From Amnibacterium flavum (GTDB lineage: Bacteria > Actinomycetota > Actinomycetes > Actinomycetales > Microbacteriaceae), in contig NZ_QEOP01000001.1 in the NCBI RefSeq assembly GCF_003097495.1, positions 310,001-374,000 of the forward strand: DNA of 64,000 bases, given 5' to 3'. A program made the translations under genes and the position numbers. The notes beneath the pieces are model-generated. The model did not search any database and had not been told where the DNA came from. It saw nothing but the letters and a program-made list of their open reading frames with translations. Of the stretch, positions 49,677 through 58,622 are shown piece after piece (the first letter of the stretch is position 1; each line of letters starts with the position of its first letter).

Positions 49677-50618
49677 TCAGGCGCGTTGCAGGACGTCGGG
49701 TTCGAGGTAGATCACACGCGCGGCGGGAACCGCGGCCCTGACCCGCTCCTCGACGGCGTTGATCGCCGCGGCCACCTCGTCGAGCGACCTCGCCGCCGGC
49801 ATCGCGAGCTTGGCGGCGACGAGCAGCTCGTCGGGTCCGAGATACAGGGTCTTCATGTGGATGATCGAGTCGACGTCATCACCGCTCGTGATCGCCGCCA
49901 CGATCTTGTTCACGTCCCCGGTGCTCGCTCCCTCGCCGATGAGGAGGCTGCTGGTCTCGATGCCGAGGACGACGGCCACGGCGATGAGGAGGACGCCGAT
50001 CCCGATGGTGCCGATGCCGTCCCAGGTCGCGTCACCGGTGATCACCGAGAGCCCGACCCCGGCGAGCGCCAGGACGAGACCGATGAGAGCAGCGAAGTCC
50101 TCGAGGAGGACGACAGGCAGCTCGGGCGCCTTCGCGCGGCGGATGAACTGGTACCAGGACTGGTTCCCGCGCGTGTGGTTCGACTCCTTGACGGCAGTGC
50201 GCAGAGAGAAGCCCTCGAGACCGATCGCGATCACGAGGACCAGCGCCGGAAGCCAGGCGTTCTCGAGAGGGTGGGGATCGGCGAGCTTCTCGACGCCCTC
50301 GTACAGCGAGAAGACGCCACCGACGGAGAACAGGATGATGGAGACGATGAACGCGTACACATAGCGGGACCGGCCGTAACCGAATGGGTGCTCCGCGTCG
50401 GCCGCTCGACGGGAACGGCGTCCGCCGATGAGCAGGAGCACCTGGTTGGCCGAGTCGGCGAGAGAGTGCACACCCTCCGCGAGCATCGACGCCGACCCCG
50501 AGAAGAACGCGGCGATGAACTTCGTGATCGCGATCCCGACGTTGGCCCCGAGTGCTGCGATGATCGCGCGATTGCCGCCAGATGTGCTCACCGATTGATT
50601 CTGCTCCTCCGCGGGCAC
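49677..50618 (-). CDS. Cation diffusion facilitator (CDF) family efflux protein
   Basis: A 313-residue six-helix transporter exchanging divalent metal ions for protons. Helix 2 has AEGVHSLADSANQVLLL (HxxxD metal site) and helix 5 the LLEDFAALIGL segment in which the second HxxxD is replaced by ExxxA-like residues. That places it in the atypical Zn/Fe CDF subgroup with a large IL2 region (SNHTRGNQSWYQF). The C-terminal cytoplasmic domain is present. Confidence 0.92.
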   Translation of the reverse strand: MPAEEQNQSVSTSGGNRAIIAALGANVGIAITKFIAAFFSGSASMLAEGVHSLADSANQVLLLIGGRRSRRAADAEHPFGYGRSRYVYAFIVSIILFSVGGVFSLYEGVEKLADPHPLENAWLPALVLVIAIGLEGFSLRTAVKESNHTRGNQSWYQFIRRAKAPELPVVLLEDFAALIGLVLALAGVGLSVITGDATWDGIGTIGIGVLLIAVAVVLGIETSSLLIGEGASTGDVNKIVAAITSGDDVDSIIHMKTLYLGPDELLVAAKLAMPAARSLDEVAAAINAVEERVRAAVPAARVIYLEPDVLQRA

Positions 50619-50644
50619 CTTGTTGCACCGATCAGGAGATCGGC

Positions 50645-50724
50645 GCGGATCAGGATGATTTCTGCGCGGATCAGGACCGGATCGGGGTTTTTACCTGATC
50701 CGTGCGACCGGTCCTGATCCGTGC
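50645..50724. repeat. Inverted repeat and GGATCAGGA repeats upstream of the CDF gene
   Basis: GCGCGGATCAGGACCGG (50664-50680) and its complement with one mismatch (50708-50724) form a 17-bp inverted repeat around a 27-nt loop that contains GGGGTTTTT. Another GCGGATCAGGA copy lies at 50645-50655. It may be a bidirectional structure or a REP-like element; a terminator role is unlikely because it lies upstream of both flanking genes. Confidence 0.65.
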
Positions 50725-50739
50725 AGATGGGGTGGGAAG

Positions 50740-50878
50740 GAGGCTCGTTTCGACGGGCTCAACGGGCGGGGCGGGGCGAGGCTCGTTTCGACGGGCTCAA
50801 CGGGCGGGGCGAGGCTCGTTTCGACGGGCTCAACGGGCGAGGCGAGGCGGAGGCTCGTTGCGACGGGCTCAACGGGCG
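50740..50878. repeat. Four tandem copies of a 29-bp REP-like sequence
   Basis: Cores of 29 bp (GAGGCTCGTTTCGACGGGCT followed by CAACGGGCG) begin at 50740, 50778, 50811 and 50850, separated by 4-10 bp of G-rich spacer. The fourth differs by one base (TTGCGACG). Sequences of the form GTTTCGACxxGCTCAACxxGCGG are, to my knowledge, widespread dispersed intergenic repeats in Microbacteriaceae. Confidence 0.9.
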
Positions 50879-50949
50879 GGGGCGCGGGGTTCGTACAGGG
50901 TCTGATCATTAGGGTTCTAGCGTTCGATGGACAGAGAGGACCCTGAGCG

Positions 50950-52809
50950 ATGGGCCCCACCCCCGCAGACGGCCAGACCGAGATCGACGACGTGAGCGAG
51001 AGCCGGCGCGACGGATACGTCGACCTTCGCGACTACGCCGCGATCGGCGACGGCCGCACCATCGCCCTCATCGCCCGCGACGGGCGGATCGACTGGTTGC
51101 CCATCCCCGCCATGCACACGGCGCCCCTCTTCTCCGCCCTCCTCGATCAGAGGCGCGGCGGATACCTCGAGCTGCGGCCCACCGGCCCGTTCACCACCCA
51201 GCGGGACTACGTCGACGGCACGAACGTGCTGCGCACCCGTTTCACCACCGCCGACGGGGTCGTCGAGGTGACCGATGCGCTCGTCACCGGTGTCGCCGGT
51301 CGCCTCCCATGGGCCGAACTGGCCCGCCGCATCGACGGGATCTCGGGCGAGGTCGACATGATGTGGTCGGTGGTGCCCGGCGACCTCTTCGGCGAGAAGA
51401 AGATCGAACGGATCGAGACCGCCCACGGCCCCCTCCTCCGTGCGCAGGCGATCGGTATCGCGCTCGTCGGGTTCGAGCACGGCCGCATCGATGCGCCCGA
51501 CGACGGTCCCGGAAGCGACTTCGACGCGCCGGAGTTCCGCGGCGCCTTCACCACATCGGCGGGATCCCGCCACCTCCTCTGCCTGGTCGGCACCGACGAC
51601 GAGCCCATCCACCTGCCCGACCCGAGAATCGTGGATGAGGGAGTCGACCGCACCATCGAGAGCTGGGCGACCTGGTCGCGCGAGTTCAACTGGGACGGCC
51701 CTTGGGCGGACGCCGTCCACCGGAGCGCGCTCGCGCTCAAGCTCCTCATCTACTCCCCCACCGGCGCCATCATGGCCGCCGCCACCGCCGGTCTGCCCGA
51801 GTCGCTCGACGGCGATAAGAACTGGGACTACCGGTTCGCCTGGGTGCGCGACCTCGCGTACACGACCCGGGCTCTTCTGCGCTTCGGCCTGCGCGAGGAG
51901 CCTCACGCCGCCGTGTCATGGCTGCTCAAAGCGCTCAAGGCGAACGACGGCGAGATGCAGATCTTCTTCCGGCTCGACGGGAGCCTGCCCGACGGCACCC
52001 GCAAGATCAAGGCCGACGGATGGCGCGGGATCGGTCCGGTCGTCGACGGCAATCCCGCTGCGGGTCAGCTCCAGCTGGGCGTCTTCGCCGACATGCTGGC
52101 CATCATGAACGGCTACGCCCAGGGCGGCAACATCCTCGACCGGGCGACGAGCGACGTGTTGTGCTCCTTCGCCGACGAGGCCTGCATCCGCTGGGAGGAG
52201 AAGGACGCGGGTATGTGGGAGCTCGAGGAGGAGCAGCACTACACGAGCAGCAAGATGGGGTGCTGGCAGGCCATCGAGTCCGCGATCGGGCTCGCCGATC
52301 TCGGCGCCATCTCACCGACGACGAAGCAGCGCGCGACCTGGGAGAAGAACCGGCAGCTCATCGTCGACTGGGTCGACGAGAACAGCTGGTCCGAGGAGCG
52401 GGGCGCCTACCTGATGTACCCCGGTGGTGACGCCCTCGACGCCTCGGTCCTTCTCCACGCGCCGAGCGGCTTCGACCGCGGCGAGCGCATGTCGCGGACC
52501 ATCGACCGCATCGTCGAGGAATTGAGCGACGGCACCCTCGTCTACCGCTACAGCGGTGTCGACCAGGAGGAGGCCACCTTCGTGGCGTGCGCGTTCTGGG
52601 TCGTCTCCGCCCTGACGTGCGTCGGGCGGCGAGAGGAGGCGATCGCCCTCATGGATCGTCTCGTCGCGCAGGCCAACGACGTCGGTCTCTACTCCGAGAT
52701 GATCTCCGTCGACGAGCACGATTTCCTCGGCAACCTGCCTCAGGGACTCAGCCACCTGGCTCTCGTCAACGCCGCCGCCGACATCGTGGACACCGCCGAC
52801 GAGCAGTGA
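50950..52809 (+). CDS. GH15 family glucoamylase/trehalase-like enzyme
   Basis: A 619-residue cytoplasmic glycoside hydrolase family 15 protein, without a signal peptide. The N-terminal beta-sandwich domain (about 20-270) includes AARDGRIDWLPIP-like sequence, and the catalytic (alpha/alpha)6 barrel has NWDYRFAWVRDLAYT, the acid in MWELEEEQHYTSSKMGCWQA and LGNLPQGLSHLALVNAA with the second acidic region. Actinobacterial homologues of this layout include trehalases, so intracellular trehalose or maltodextrin turnover is likely. Preceded by the 29-bp repeats. Confidence 0.92.
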   Translation: MGPTPADGQTEIDDVSESRRDGYVDLRDYAAIGDGRTIALIARDGRIDWLPIPAMHTAPLFSALLDQRRGGYLELRPTGPFTTQRDYVDGTNVLRTRFTTADGVVEVTDALVTGVAGRLPWAELARRIDGISGEVDMMWSVVPGDLFGEKKIERIETAHGPLLRAQAIGIALVGFEHGRIDAPDDGPGSDFDAPEFRGAFTTSAGSRHLLCLVGTDDEPIHLPDPRIVDEGVDRTIESWATWSREFNWDGPWADAVHRSALALKLLIYSPTGAIMAAATAGLPESLDGDKNWDYRFAWVRDLAYTTRALLRFGLREEPHAAVSWLLKALKANDGEMQIFFRLDGSLPDGTRKIKADGWRGIGPVVDGNPAAGQLQLGVFADMLAIMNGYAQGGNILDRATSDVLCSFADEACIRWEEKDAGMWELEEEQHYTSSKMGCWQAIESAIGLADLGAISPTTKQRATWEKNRQLIVDWVDENSWSEERGAYLMYPGGDALDASVLLHAPSGFDRGERMSRTIDRIVEELSDGTLVYRYSGVDQEEATFVACAFWVVSALTCVGRREEAIALMDRLVAQANDVGLYSEMISVDEHDFLGNLPQGLSHLALVNAAADIVDTADEQ

Positions 52810-52818
52810 CGCCTCCCG

Positions 52819-53706
52819 TCAGGGAGTCGCGACGGCGAAGGTGTCGCAGGCGGTGGGGCCATCGTTGTAGCCGGTGGTGAACCATTTCTGGCGGGATTCG
52901 CTGGAGCCGTGCGTCCACGTCTCCGAGTTCGCCGTGGTGCCCTGGATGCGGTCGTCACCGACGGCGGCCGCTGCGCTCAGCGCGTCGGCGACCTGGGCGT
53001 CGGTGATCGGTTCGAGCAGGGCTTCGCCGTACGTGCCGTCGTCCCGCGAGGCGCCTGCGGCCCACGCTCCCGCGTAGCAGTCGGCCTGGAGTTCGACCCG
53101 CACTCCGTTGGAGGTGGGGCCGGTCTGGCCGTCCTGCGCCCGTTCGAGCACGCCGGTCAGATTCTGGATGTGGTGCCCCCACTCGTGCGCGACCACGTAC
53201 ATCTCGGCGAGCGGGCCACCCGTGGAGCCGTACTTGCTGCGCAGGTCGTCGTAGAAGGCGGTGTCGATGTAGATCGCGGTGTCGGGTGGGCAGTAGAACG
53301 GGCCGACCGCGCTCGTCGCCTGACCGCAGCCGGTGTCGGTGCTCTGATCGAACAGGAAGAAGTCGGGGTCGACGTAGGAGGAGGCGCCGACGGACCCGGC
53401 CTCGACAGTCCAGAACGCGGACAACGAGGTCGCAGCCCCGGCCATGCGGCAGTCGACTGAGGCGTTGGCGTCCGCTCCGGTCGAGCAGCCGGTCAGCTCC
53501 TCCGACTCCTGACTGGTGCCGCTCCCCGACCCGCCACCATCGAGGACGGGCGCGAGGCCCGTGAGGTCGACTCCGAGGACCTGCGAGAGCAGGAACAGGC
53601 CGATGACGACGATGCCGCCGCCTCCGGCGCCGATGGCGACGCCGCGGCCCCGGCCGCGACGTCGCACCTTGCTCGAATCGATGCGCGCATCATCGTCGAA
53701 AGTCAT
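52819..53706 (-). CDS. Membrane-anchored neutral zinc metallopeptidase (YpfJ family)
   Basis: A 295-residue protein with a basic N-terminus, one membrane helix (AIGAGGGGIVVIGLFLLSQ) and an extracytoplasmic zincin domain with HEWGHHIQN (HExxH) and the downstream ELQADCYAGAWA carrying the third ligand. It has six or more cysteines (TGCSTGADANASVDC, GCGQATSAVGPFYC), expected for an exported domain. Substrate unknown. It converges with the GH15 gene. Confidence 0.92.
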   Translation of the reverse strand: MTFDDDARIDSSKVRRRGRGRGVAIGAGGGGIVVIGLFLLSQVLGVDLTGLAPVLDGGGSGSGTSQESEELTGCSTGADANASVDCRMAGAATSLSAFWTVEAGSVGASSYVDPDFFLFDQSTDTGCGQATSAVGPFYCPPDTAIYIDTAFYDDLRSKYGSTGGPLAEMYVVAHEWGHHIQNLTGVLERAQDGQTGPTSNGVRVELQADCYAGAWAAGASRDDGTYGEALLEPITDAQVADALSAAAAVGDDRIQGTTANSETWTHGSSESRQKWFTTGYNDGPTACDTFAVATP

Positions 53707-53758
53707 GACGCGACGGTATCTGGCGCAACCTGAGATCTGCGCGCGAACTCCGCCCCGC

Positions 53759-55933
53759 CTACGAGCGCGCGGCCACCGCCCAGGGGCTGGTCCAGCCGAT
53801 CCTCGAGATGACAGCACGCACCCGGTACGTGTAGGACCCGTCGGTGACGAGGGTGCACTTGCCGTTCACCGACTGCGCACCGGTCGCGCACGCTGCGGAG
53901 AACCCGGTCGAGATGGCGGCGGGGGCCGGCGAGGACACGTTGTAGTCCGATCCGTCATTCGAGACCGGCACCGACCCGTTGCCCATGCTGCCGCGGAAGT
54001 TACTGCCCCAGCACGAGACGCGGCCATCCGTCATCAGTGCACAGGGTGAGAAGCCGTACGCGTCGAGTTGAGCGACCTGCCCGGTGCCCACGATTCCGCC
54101 CGTCACGCGTGTCGGGGTGCTCACGATGGGAACAGGCGACGCCGTCGACAGCCCGAGTCCGAGCCAGCCGGCAACATTCGAACCCCAGCAGTAGACGCTG
54201 CCCGATTTCAGCGCGCACATGCTGCCGTATTGGAAGTCGGTCGTCGCGGGACCGCGCATGAACACCGAGTCGGGCTTGGAGAGGCCCGGCGTGGCGAGGA
54301 GAGTGGGGCGATCCTTCGCTACAGGCCGTCCGGCCGAGTCGATGCCGCCGCCCATGAGACCCCAGCAGTAGAAGTCACCGGTGTCCGTCTTGGCACAGAC
54401 CGTGCCGTCACCGCCCGATAGCCCCGTGAACCGCGTGCCCGCGGCGATGGAGCCACTATCGACCGCGATGGGAGCCCAGCTTCCGTAACCCGAGTTCACG
54501 CCGGTTCTGTTCGGGAACGGGGTCGAGCCGATACCGAGGGATCCCTGGACCTCGAGACCCCAGCAGGCAATGGAGTCGTCACTGGAGAGGGCGCAATATC
54601 CTTGTCCACTCCCCGCGATGCTGACGACGGTCTTGCCCTGCAGCGCTCCGTTGTCGATCGTGCGCGGAGTCATGATCGTGTCTGTTGAGCCGTTCGTTCC
54701 GTAGACCCCGTATCCCCAGCAGGCAACTTTGCCGTTGACCGTCAGGAGACAGTTCGCTCCATTGGCGACGCTCACGCTGATCTGCTTGACGCGATCGGAC
54801 CCGAGCGCGCTCATATTGACCGCCACCGGCTTACCCGCCTCGGAGCTTCCGGCGCCGGGGTAACGTCCCCAGCAGTACGGACGCTGGTCCGACGTGATCG
54901 CACAGGTCGTCGCCCCACCCGTCACAACACTCACCGCTCGCTTACCGGTCAATTCTCCGGTCGCGAGGACCGGAGTCGGCTGCGCCTGCCGCCCGTTGTA
55001 GACGAACGTCCCATCACCGAGTCGAGGTACGAGGGCGTAGCCCCAGCAGTAGACCTCTCCCTTATTCGTGACCGCGCACTCCGCACTGTCGCGCGAGGAG
55101 ATCCCCACCACTGAGCTGGGCACGCCGCCGTCGGTGTCCGACGCGGCGAGGAGGTCACCGGTGTAGACGGTTGTCGCGTCGGTGAAGTCGCCGCGCTGCG
55201 AACGCTCCACCGTGTAGACGGGCGAATCCGCGACGCCGTTCGAACGGAGCGCGGCCGATATGTCGGACCACTTGAGCGAGGTCGAGACGCCGCTCGGGGA
55301 GCCGCTCTTCTCCGCCGTCAACGTCATGGTCGGCGATGTGATGCCGCCCGCGCCGTTCTGAAGAGCGTTGATGACGACGTCGAACGACGCCTGCGCTCCC
55401 TGGAAGCGGTCGTCCGCGGCCGTGTCGAGCCACATCCGCAGTTCGACCTTCGACTGCCCACCGGCTGCCAGGGCGCTGCCCTGAGTCTGGAACGAGCCGG
55501 GCAGCGCGGCCGCCGGCATGTCGCCGAGCCGCAGGATGGAGGTCACCGGCTGGCCCTGCTCGCTGAAGAGCTGGAACCGGAACATCGCGAGCTGCGCCGC
55601 CGTGAGAGGCGCCACCGCCTTCGGATTCACCACCGACAGCGTCCAGTCGAGCGGGATCGTGCCGGTGTTGCGGACCGTGACCCATTCGGAACGCGCCGCG
55701 GACGAGGCCTGGCCGTCGGTCATGGGGTAGACGTCGGACACGGCGATCGACGCCTGATCCCGGTCGCCGATGTTGCCGAGCGACAGGAGGGCGCCGGTCA
55801 CGGTCGCGCTCGCCGAACGGGTCGCCGTGAACCAAGCGCCCGTCATCGAGACGGAGACCCCTCCGATACCCAGCACGAGTGCCAAGAGCCCGACCGCGAG
55901 AGCGCGGCCACGAAAACGCACAGAACGTGCCAT
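53759..55933 (-). CDS. Secreted TasA/camelysin-like protein with RCC1 propeller inserted in an FnIII-like domain
   Basis: A 724-residue surface protein. Residues 1-50 carry a SipW-type signal region (LLALVLGIGGVSVSMTGAWF, then SASATVTG). Residues about 50-195 resemble TasA/CalY (WVTVRNTGTIPLDWTLSVV). A fibronectin-III-like first half follows (about 202-270; SLKWSDI, YTVERSQRGDF). From about 275 to 680 there are seven RCC1-type repeats, each with a Cys-Trp-Gly (VYCWG, PYCWG, VACWG, IACWG, FYCWG, VYCWG, VSCWG). The last 40 residues (YTYRVRAVISRIGWTSPW) read as the missing FnIII second half. The gene appears monocistronic; no SipW peptidase or sortase is in the window. The start has no better alternative. 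Confidence 0.85.
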   Translation of the reverse strand: MARSVRFRGRALAVGLLALVLGIGGVSVSMTGAWFTATRSASATVTGALLSLGNIGDRDQASIAVSDVYPMTDGQASSAARSEWVTVRNTGTIPLDWTLSVVNPKAVAPLTAAQLAMFRFQLFSEQGQPVTSILRLGDMPAAALPGSFQTQGSALAAGGQSKVELRMWLDTAADDRFQGAQASFDVVINALQNGAGGITSPTMTLTAEKSGSPSGVSTSLKWSDISAALRSNGVADSPVYTVERSQRGDFTDATTVYTGDLLAASDTDGGVPSSVVGISSRDSAECAVTNKGEVYCWGYALVPRLGDGTFVYNGRQAQPTPVLATGELTGKRAVSVVTGGATTCAITSDQRPYCWGRYPGAGSSEAGKPVAVNMSALGSDRVKQISVSVANGANCLLTVNGKVACWGYGVYGTNGSTDTIMTPRTIDNGALQGKTVVSIAGSGQGYCALSSDDSIACWGLEVQGSLGIGSTPFPNRTGVNSGYGSWAPIAVDSGSIAAGTRFTGLSGGDGTVCAKTDTGDFYCWGLMGGGIDSAGRPVAKDRPTLLATPGLSKPDSVFMRGPATTDFQYGSMCALKSGSVYCWGSNVAGWLGLGLSTASPVPIVSTPTRVTGGIVGTGQVAQLDAYGFSPCALMTDGRVSCWGSNFRGSMGNGSVPVSNDGSDYNVSSPAPAAISTGFSAACATGAQSVNGKCTLVTDGSYTYRVRAVISRIGWTSPWAVAARS

Positions 55934-56097
55934 GAAAAATCCCTGTATCCCCCGGGCGGCCGCAGAAATACCGTCCGAGAAGGGACGGCGAGCCGCTTTC
56001 GGACGAGTCTGACGGGGCCGCCGCACGGCTGTCACCTGCGCGGAAAGCGAAAGGTTCGCTCAGCGAACAGAACGCGCGTCGGACGCCGATTCTTGAG

Positions 56098-57939
56098 TCA
56101 GGAGGTGAGGACTTCGAGCAGTTTCTCGCCGTAGCGGTCGAGCTTGGCCTGGCCGACACCGGTGATGCCGGCGAGACCATCGAGCGTGGTCGGACGCACG
56201 GTCGCGAGTTCGCGGAGCGACGCATCGTTGAAGACGACGTAGGCGGGGACGCCCTGCTCCTTGGCTTCGGCGGCCCGCCACTCGCGCAGCTCCTCGAACA
56301 TGGGTTGGGCCTCTGGCGGCAGATCGACGACCGCCCGACGGGCACTGCCCGAACCGGCGGACCGGGCGGCCTTCGGCGATTCCTTGCGCAGCTCGACCTT
56401 CGTCGATCCGGACAGCACCCCGGCGCTGCCCTCGGAGAGGACGAGAGTGCCGTACCCGTCATCGGCGACGGCCAGCAGCCCCTGGGCGAGGAGCTGGCGC
56501 AGGACGCCGCGCCACTGCTGCTCGGCGAGATCGGAGCCGATGCCCCAGGTCGCGAGCTTGTCGTGACCGTGCTGCGTGGTGCGTGGAGTGGTCTTGCCTC
56601 GGAGGATGTCGATGATCTGGCCGCCGCCGAAACGCTGGCCGCGTTCGCGCTGCAGGCGCACGACGGTGGACAGGAGCTTCTGGGCGGGGACCGTGCCGTC
56701 CCACGTCTCGGGCTTCTCGATGCAGGTGTCGCAGTTGCCGCAGGGCTCGGCGAGGTTCTGACCGAAGTAGGCGAGCACTTGACGACGACGGCAGTCGACC
56801 GTCTCGCAGAGGGCGAGCATGGCGTCGAGGTTGGCGGACAGGCGACGGCGATGCGCCTCGTCGCCCTCGGACGTCTCGATCATGCGACGCTGCTGCACCA
56901 CGTCGTTGAGCCCGTAGGCGAGCCACGCCGTGGAGGGCAGGCCGTCGCGCCCGGCGCGACCCGTCTCCTGGTAGTAGCCCTCGACCGACTTGGGCAGGTC
57001 GATGTGGGCGACGAAGCGCACATCGGGCTTGTCGATGCCCATGCCGAACGCGATCGTGGCGACCATGACGATGCCGTCGTCGCGGAGAAAGCGGCTCTGG
57101 TTGGCTGCGCGCACGCGTGCGTCGAGACCCGCGTGATAGGGCAGGGCTTTGATGCCCTGCGCAGCGAGGAACTCGGCGGTCTGCTCGACGCTCTTGCGCG
57201 ACAGGGCGTAGACGATGCCCGCGTCGCCGTCGTGCTCGTTCTTGATGAACGACAGCAGCTGCCGACGCGGATCGTCCTTCGGGACGATTCGATACTGGAT
57301 GTTGGGCCTGTCGAAGCTCGAGACGAAATGCTTCGCGTCATCGAGCCGCAGCCGCATCGCGAGTTCGCGATGGGTCGCCTCGGTCGCGGTCGCCGTGAGG
57401 GCGATGCGCGGCACGTCGGGCCAGCGTTCACCGAGGTCGCCGAGAGTCAGGTAGTCGGGTCGGAAGTCGTGACCCCACTGCGCGACGCAATGCGCCTCGT
57501 CGATCGCGACCACCGACAGACCGCCCGCGTTATGGACGTTGTCGAGCAGCCGGCGGGTGCTCTCGAGCGCGAGCCGCTCGGGCGCGACGTAGAGCAGGTC
57601 GACCTGGCCGGCGAGCAGCGCCTGCTCGACGCGGCTGCGCTCGGCGGAGTCCTGGGTGGAGTTGAGGAACTCGGCCCGCGCACCGACCGCGCGGAGTGCC
57701 GACACCTGGTCGTGCATGAGCGCGATGAGCGGCGAGACGACCACTCCCGTGCCCTGTCGGGCGAGGGCGGGGATCTGGTAGCAGAGTGACTTGCCGCCGC
57801 CGGTCGGCATGAGGACGATGGCGTCGCCGCCGCCCAGAACCTGGTCGATGATCTCGCCCTGCTGTCCGCGGAACGCGTCGTAGCCGAACGTGGAACGGAG
57901 AGTCTCGAGGCCTGCTTCGAGTGCGATCGGGGCAGCCAT
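56098..57939 (-). CDS. recQ: ATP-dependent DNA helicase RecQ
   Basis: A 613-residue 3'-5' helicase. Ordered motifs: FRGQQGEIIDQ (motif 0), MPTGGGKSLCYQ (Walker A), IDEAHCVAQWGHDFRPDY (DEAH box and aromatic-rich loop), TATATEATHREL, and QETGRAGRDG (motif VI). It has the RecQ-C-terminal zinc cysteines (CRRRQVLAYFG, CGNCDTC) and an HRDC domain at the end (ELREWRAAEAKEQGVPAYVV). Complete domain set, normal length. ATG 57939 is the only in-frame ATG at the right place. Confidence 0.97.
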   Translation of the reverse strand: MAAPIALEAGLETLRSTFGYDAFRGQQGEIIDQVLGGGDAIVLMPTGGGKSLCYQIPALARQGTGVVVSPLIALMHDQVSALRAVGARAEFLNSTQDSAERSRVEQALLAGQVDLLYVAPERLALESTRRLLDNVHNAGGLSVVAIDEAHCVAQWGHDFRPDYLTLGDLGERWPDVPRIALTATATEATHRELAMRLRLDDAKHFVSSFDRPNIQYRIVPKDDPRRQLLSFIKNEHDGDAGIVYALSRKSVEQTAEFLAAQGIKALPYHAGLDARVRAANQSRFLRDDGIVMVATIAFGMGIDKPDVRFVAHIDLPKSVEGYYQETGRAGRDGLPSTAWLAYGLNDVVQQRRMIETSEGDEAHRRRLSANLDAMLALCETVDCRRRQVLAYFGQNLAEPCGNCDTCIEKPETWDGTVPAQKLLSTVVRLQRERGQRFGGGQIIDILRGKTTPRTTQHGHDKLATWGIGSDLAEQQWRGVLRQLLAQGLLAVADDGYGTLVLSEGSAGVLSGSTKVELRKESPKAARSAGSGSARRAVVDLPPEAQPMFEELREWRAAEAKEQGVPAYVVFNDASLRELATVRPTTLDGLAGITGVGQAKLDRYGEKLLEVLTS

Positions 57940-57990
57940 CCGCTCATGGTAATCGCCGCCGCGGACGTCGCGGCGCCGGCATGGAGAACG

Positions 57991-58006
57991 CGGGACCAAG
58001 GTCCCG
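57991..58006. promoter_or_regulatory. Palindrome CGGGACC-AA-GGTCCCG upstream of recQ and S-component gene
   Basis: Seven-base arms separated by two bases in the 111-bp divergent gap. The GGGACC-N2-GGTCCC core has the form of DosR/DevR boxes (GGGACTTTAGTCCC), but no DosR gene is in the window. It could serve either divergent gene. Confidence 0.45.
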
Positions 58007-58050
58007 GTCATGCGCTGGGGAGGGGACGGAGCGCACCCTAGGCTTGGCGC

Positions 58051-58608
58051 ATGCAGCGCCAGACGACAGCGATCCTGCTCACCTGCGCCGCAATCGGCGT
58101 GGCCGGTGGGCTCGTCTTCGTGCTCGAGGGACTGATCAGCGGAACCGTCGCCGCAGCGGCCCCGTTCCTCTACGGCGCGACACTCGGCGTCTACTTCCTG
58201 CCCGGTGCCATTGCGATGGTCCTCCTCCGCCGTCCGGGTGTCGCACTGCTCTCCGCGGTGATCGCGGGTGTCGTCGTCTCGCCCTTCACGTCGATCTCGG
58301 TGCGCGCGATCGCTGCGACCGCCCTCATCGGAGCCCTGCAGGAGCTGCCGTACGCGATCACCCGCTACCGGAAGCGGCCGGTCTGGCTCCTCTACCTCGG
58401 CGCGGTCGTGGCCGGCGCGATCTTCAGCGCTGTGGTGCTCGTCGCGTTCGACGTCGTCTCGCTGGCGCCCGGACTCCAGTTCGTCGCCGTACTGAGCTCC
58501 GTGCTCGCGCCGGTCGTCTTCACCGCGATCGGGCACGCCATCGCGCTCGGGGTGGCGCGCACCGGCGCTGCTCGCTCACTGGCATGGAGGCCGGCACCCC
58601 GCTCCTAG
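58051..58608 (+). CDS. ECF-transporter S-component (YkoE-like), stand-alone paralogue
   Basis: A 185-residue membrane protein with six helices: TAILLTCAAIGVAGGLVF opens it and RRPGVALLSAVIAGVVVSPFT is the middle landmark. It shares this pattern with the two S components at 62166 and 62777. YkoE-type S components bind thiamine precursors, but no TPP riboswitch is visible here. It lacks adjacent ATPase and T genes and may use the ECF module 1 kb downstream. The mRNA appears leaderless or nearly so (TAGGCT 6 nt before the ATG). Confidence 0.85.
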   Translation: MQRQTTAILLTCAAIGVAGGLVFVLEGLISGTVAAAAPFLYGATLGVYFLPGAIAMVLLRRPGVALLSAVIAGVVVSPFTSISVRAIAATALIGALQELPYAITRYRKRPVWLLYLGAVVAGAIFSAVVLVAFDVVSLAPGLQFVAVLSSVLAPVVFTAIGHAIALGVARTGAARSLAWRPAPRS

Positions 58609-58622
58609 CGCGACGGCATGCG

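Noticed and set aside
50740-50878. Repeat array considered as CRISPR.
   Set aside because: Spacers are only 4-10 bp and G-rich, there are no cas genes, and copies match dispersed REP-like sequence.
56054-56068. Palindrome GTTCGCT-C-AGCGAAC next to recQ considered as a LexA box.
   Set aside because: Actinobacterial SOS boxes read CGAAC-N4-GTTCG; here the half-sites are in the opposite order and the site lies downstream of recQ.
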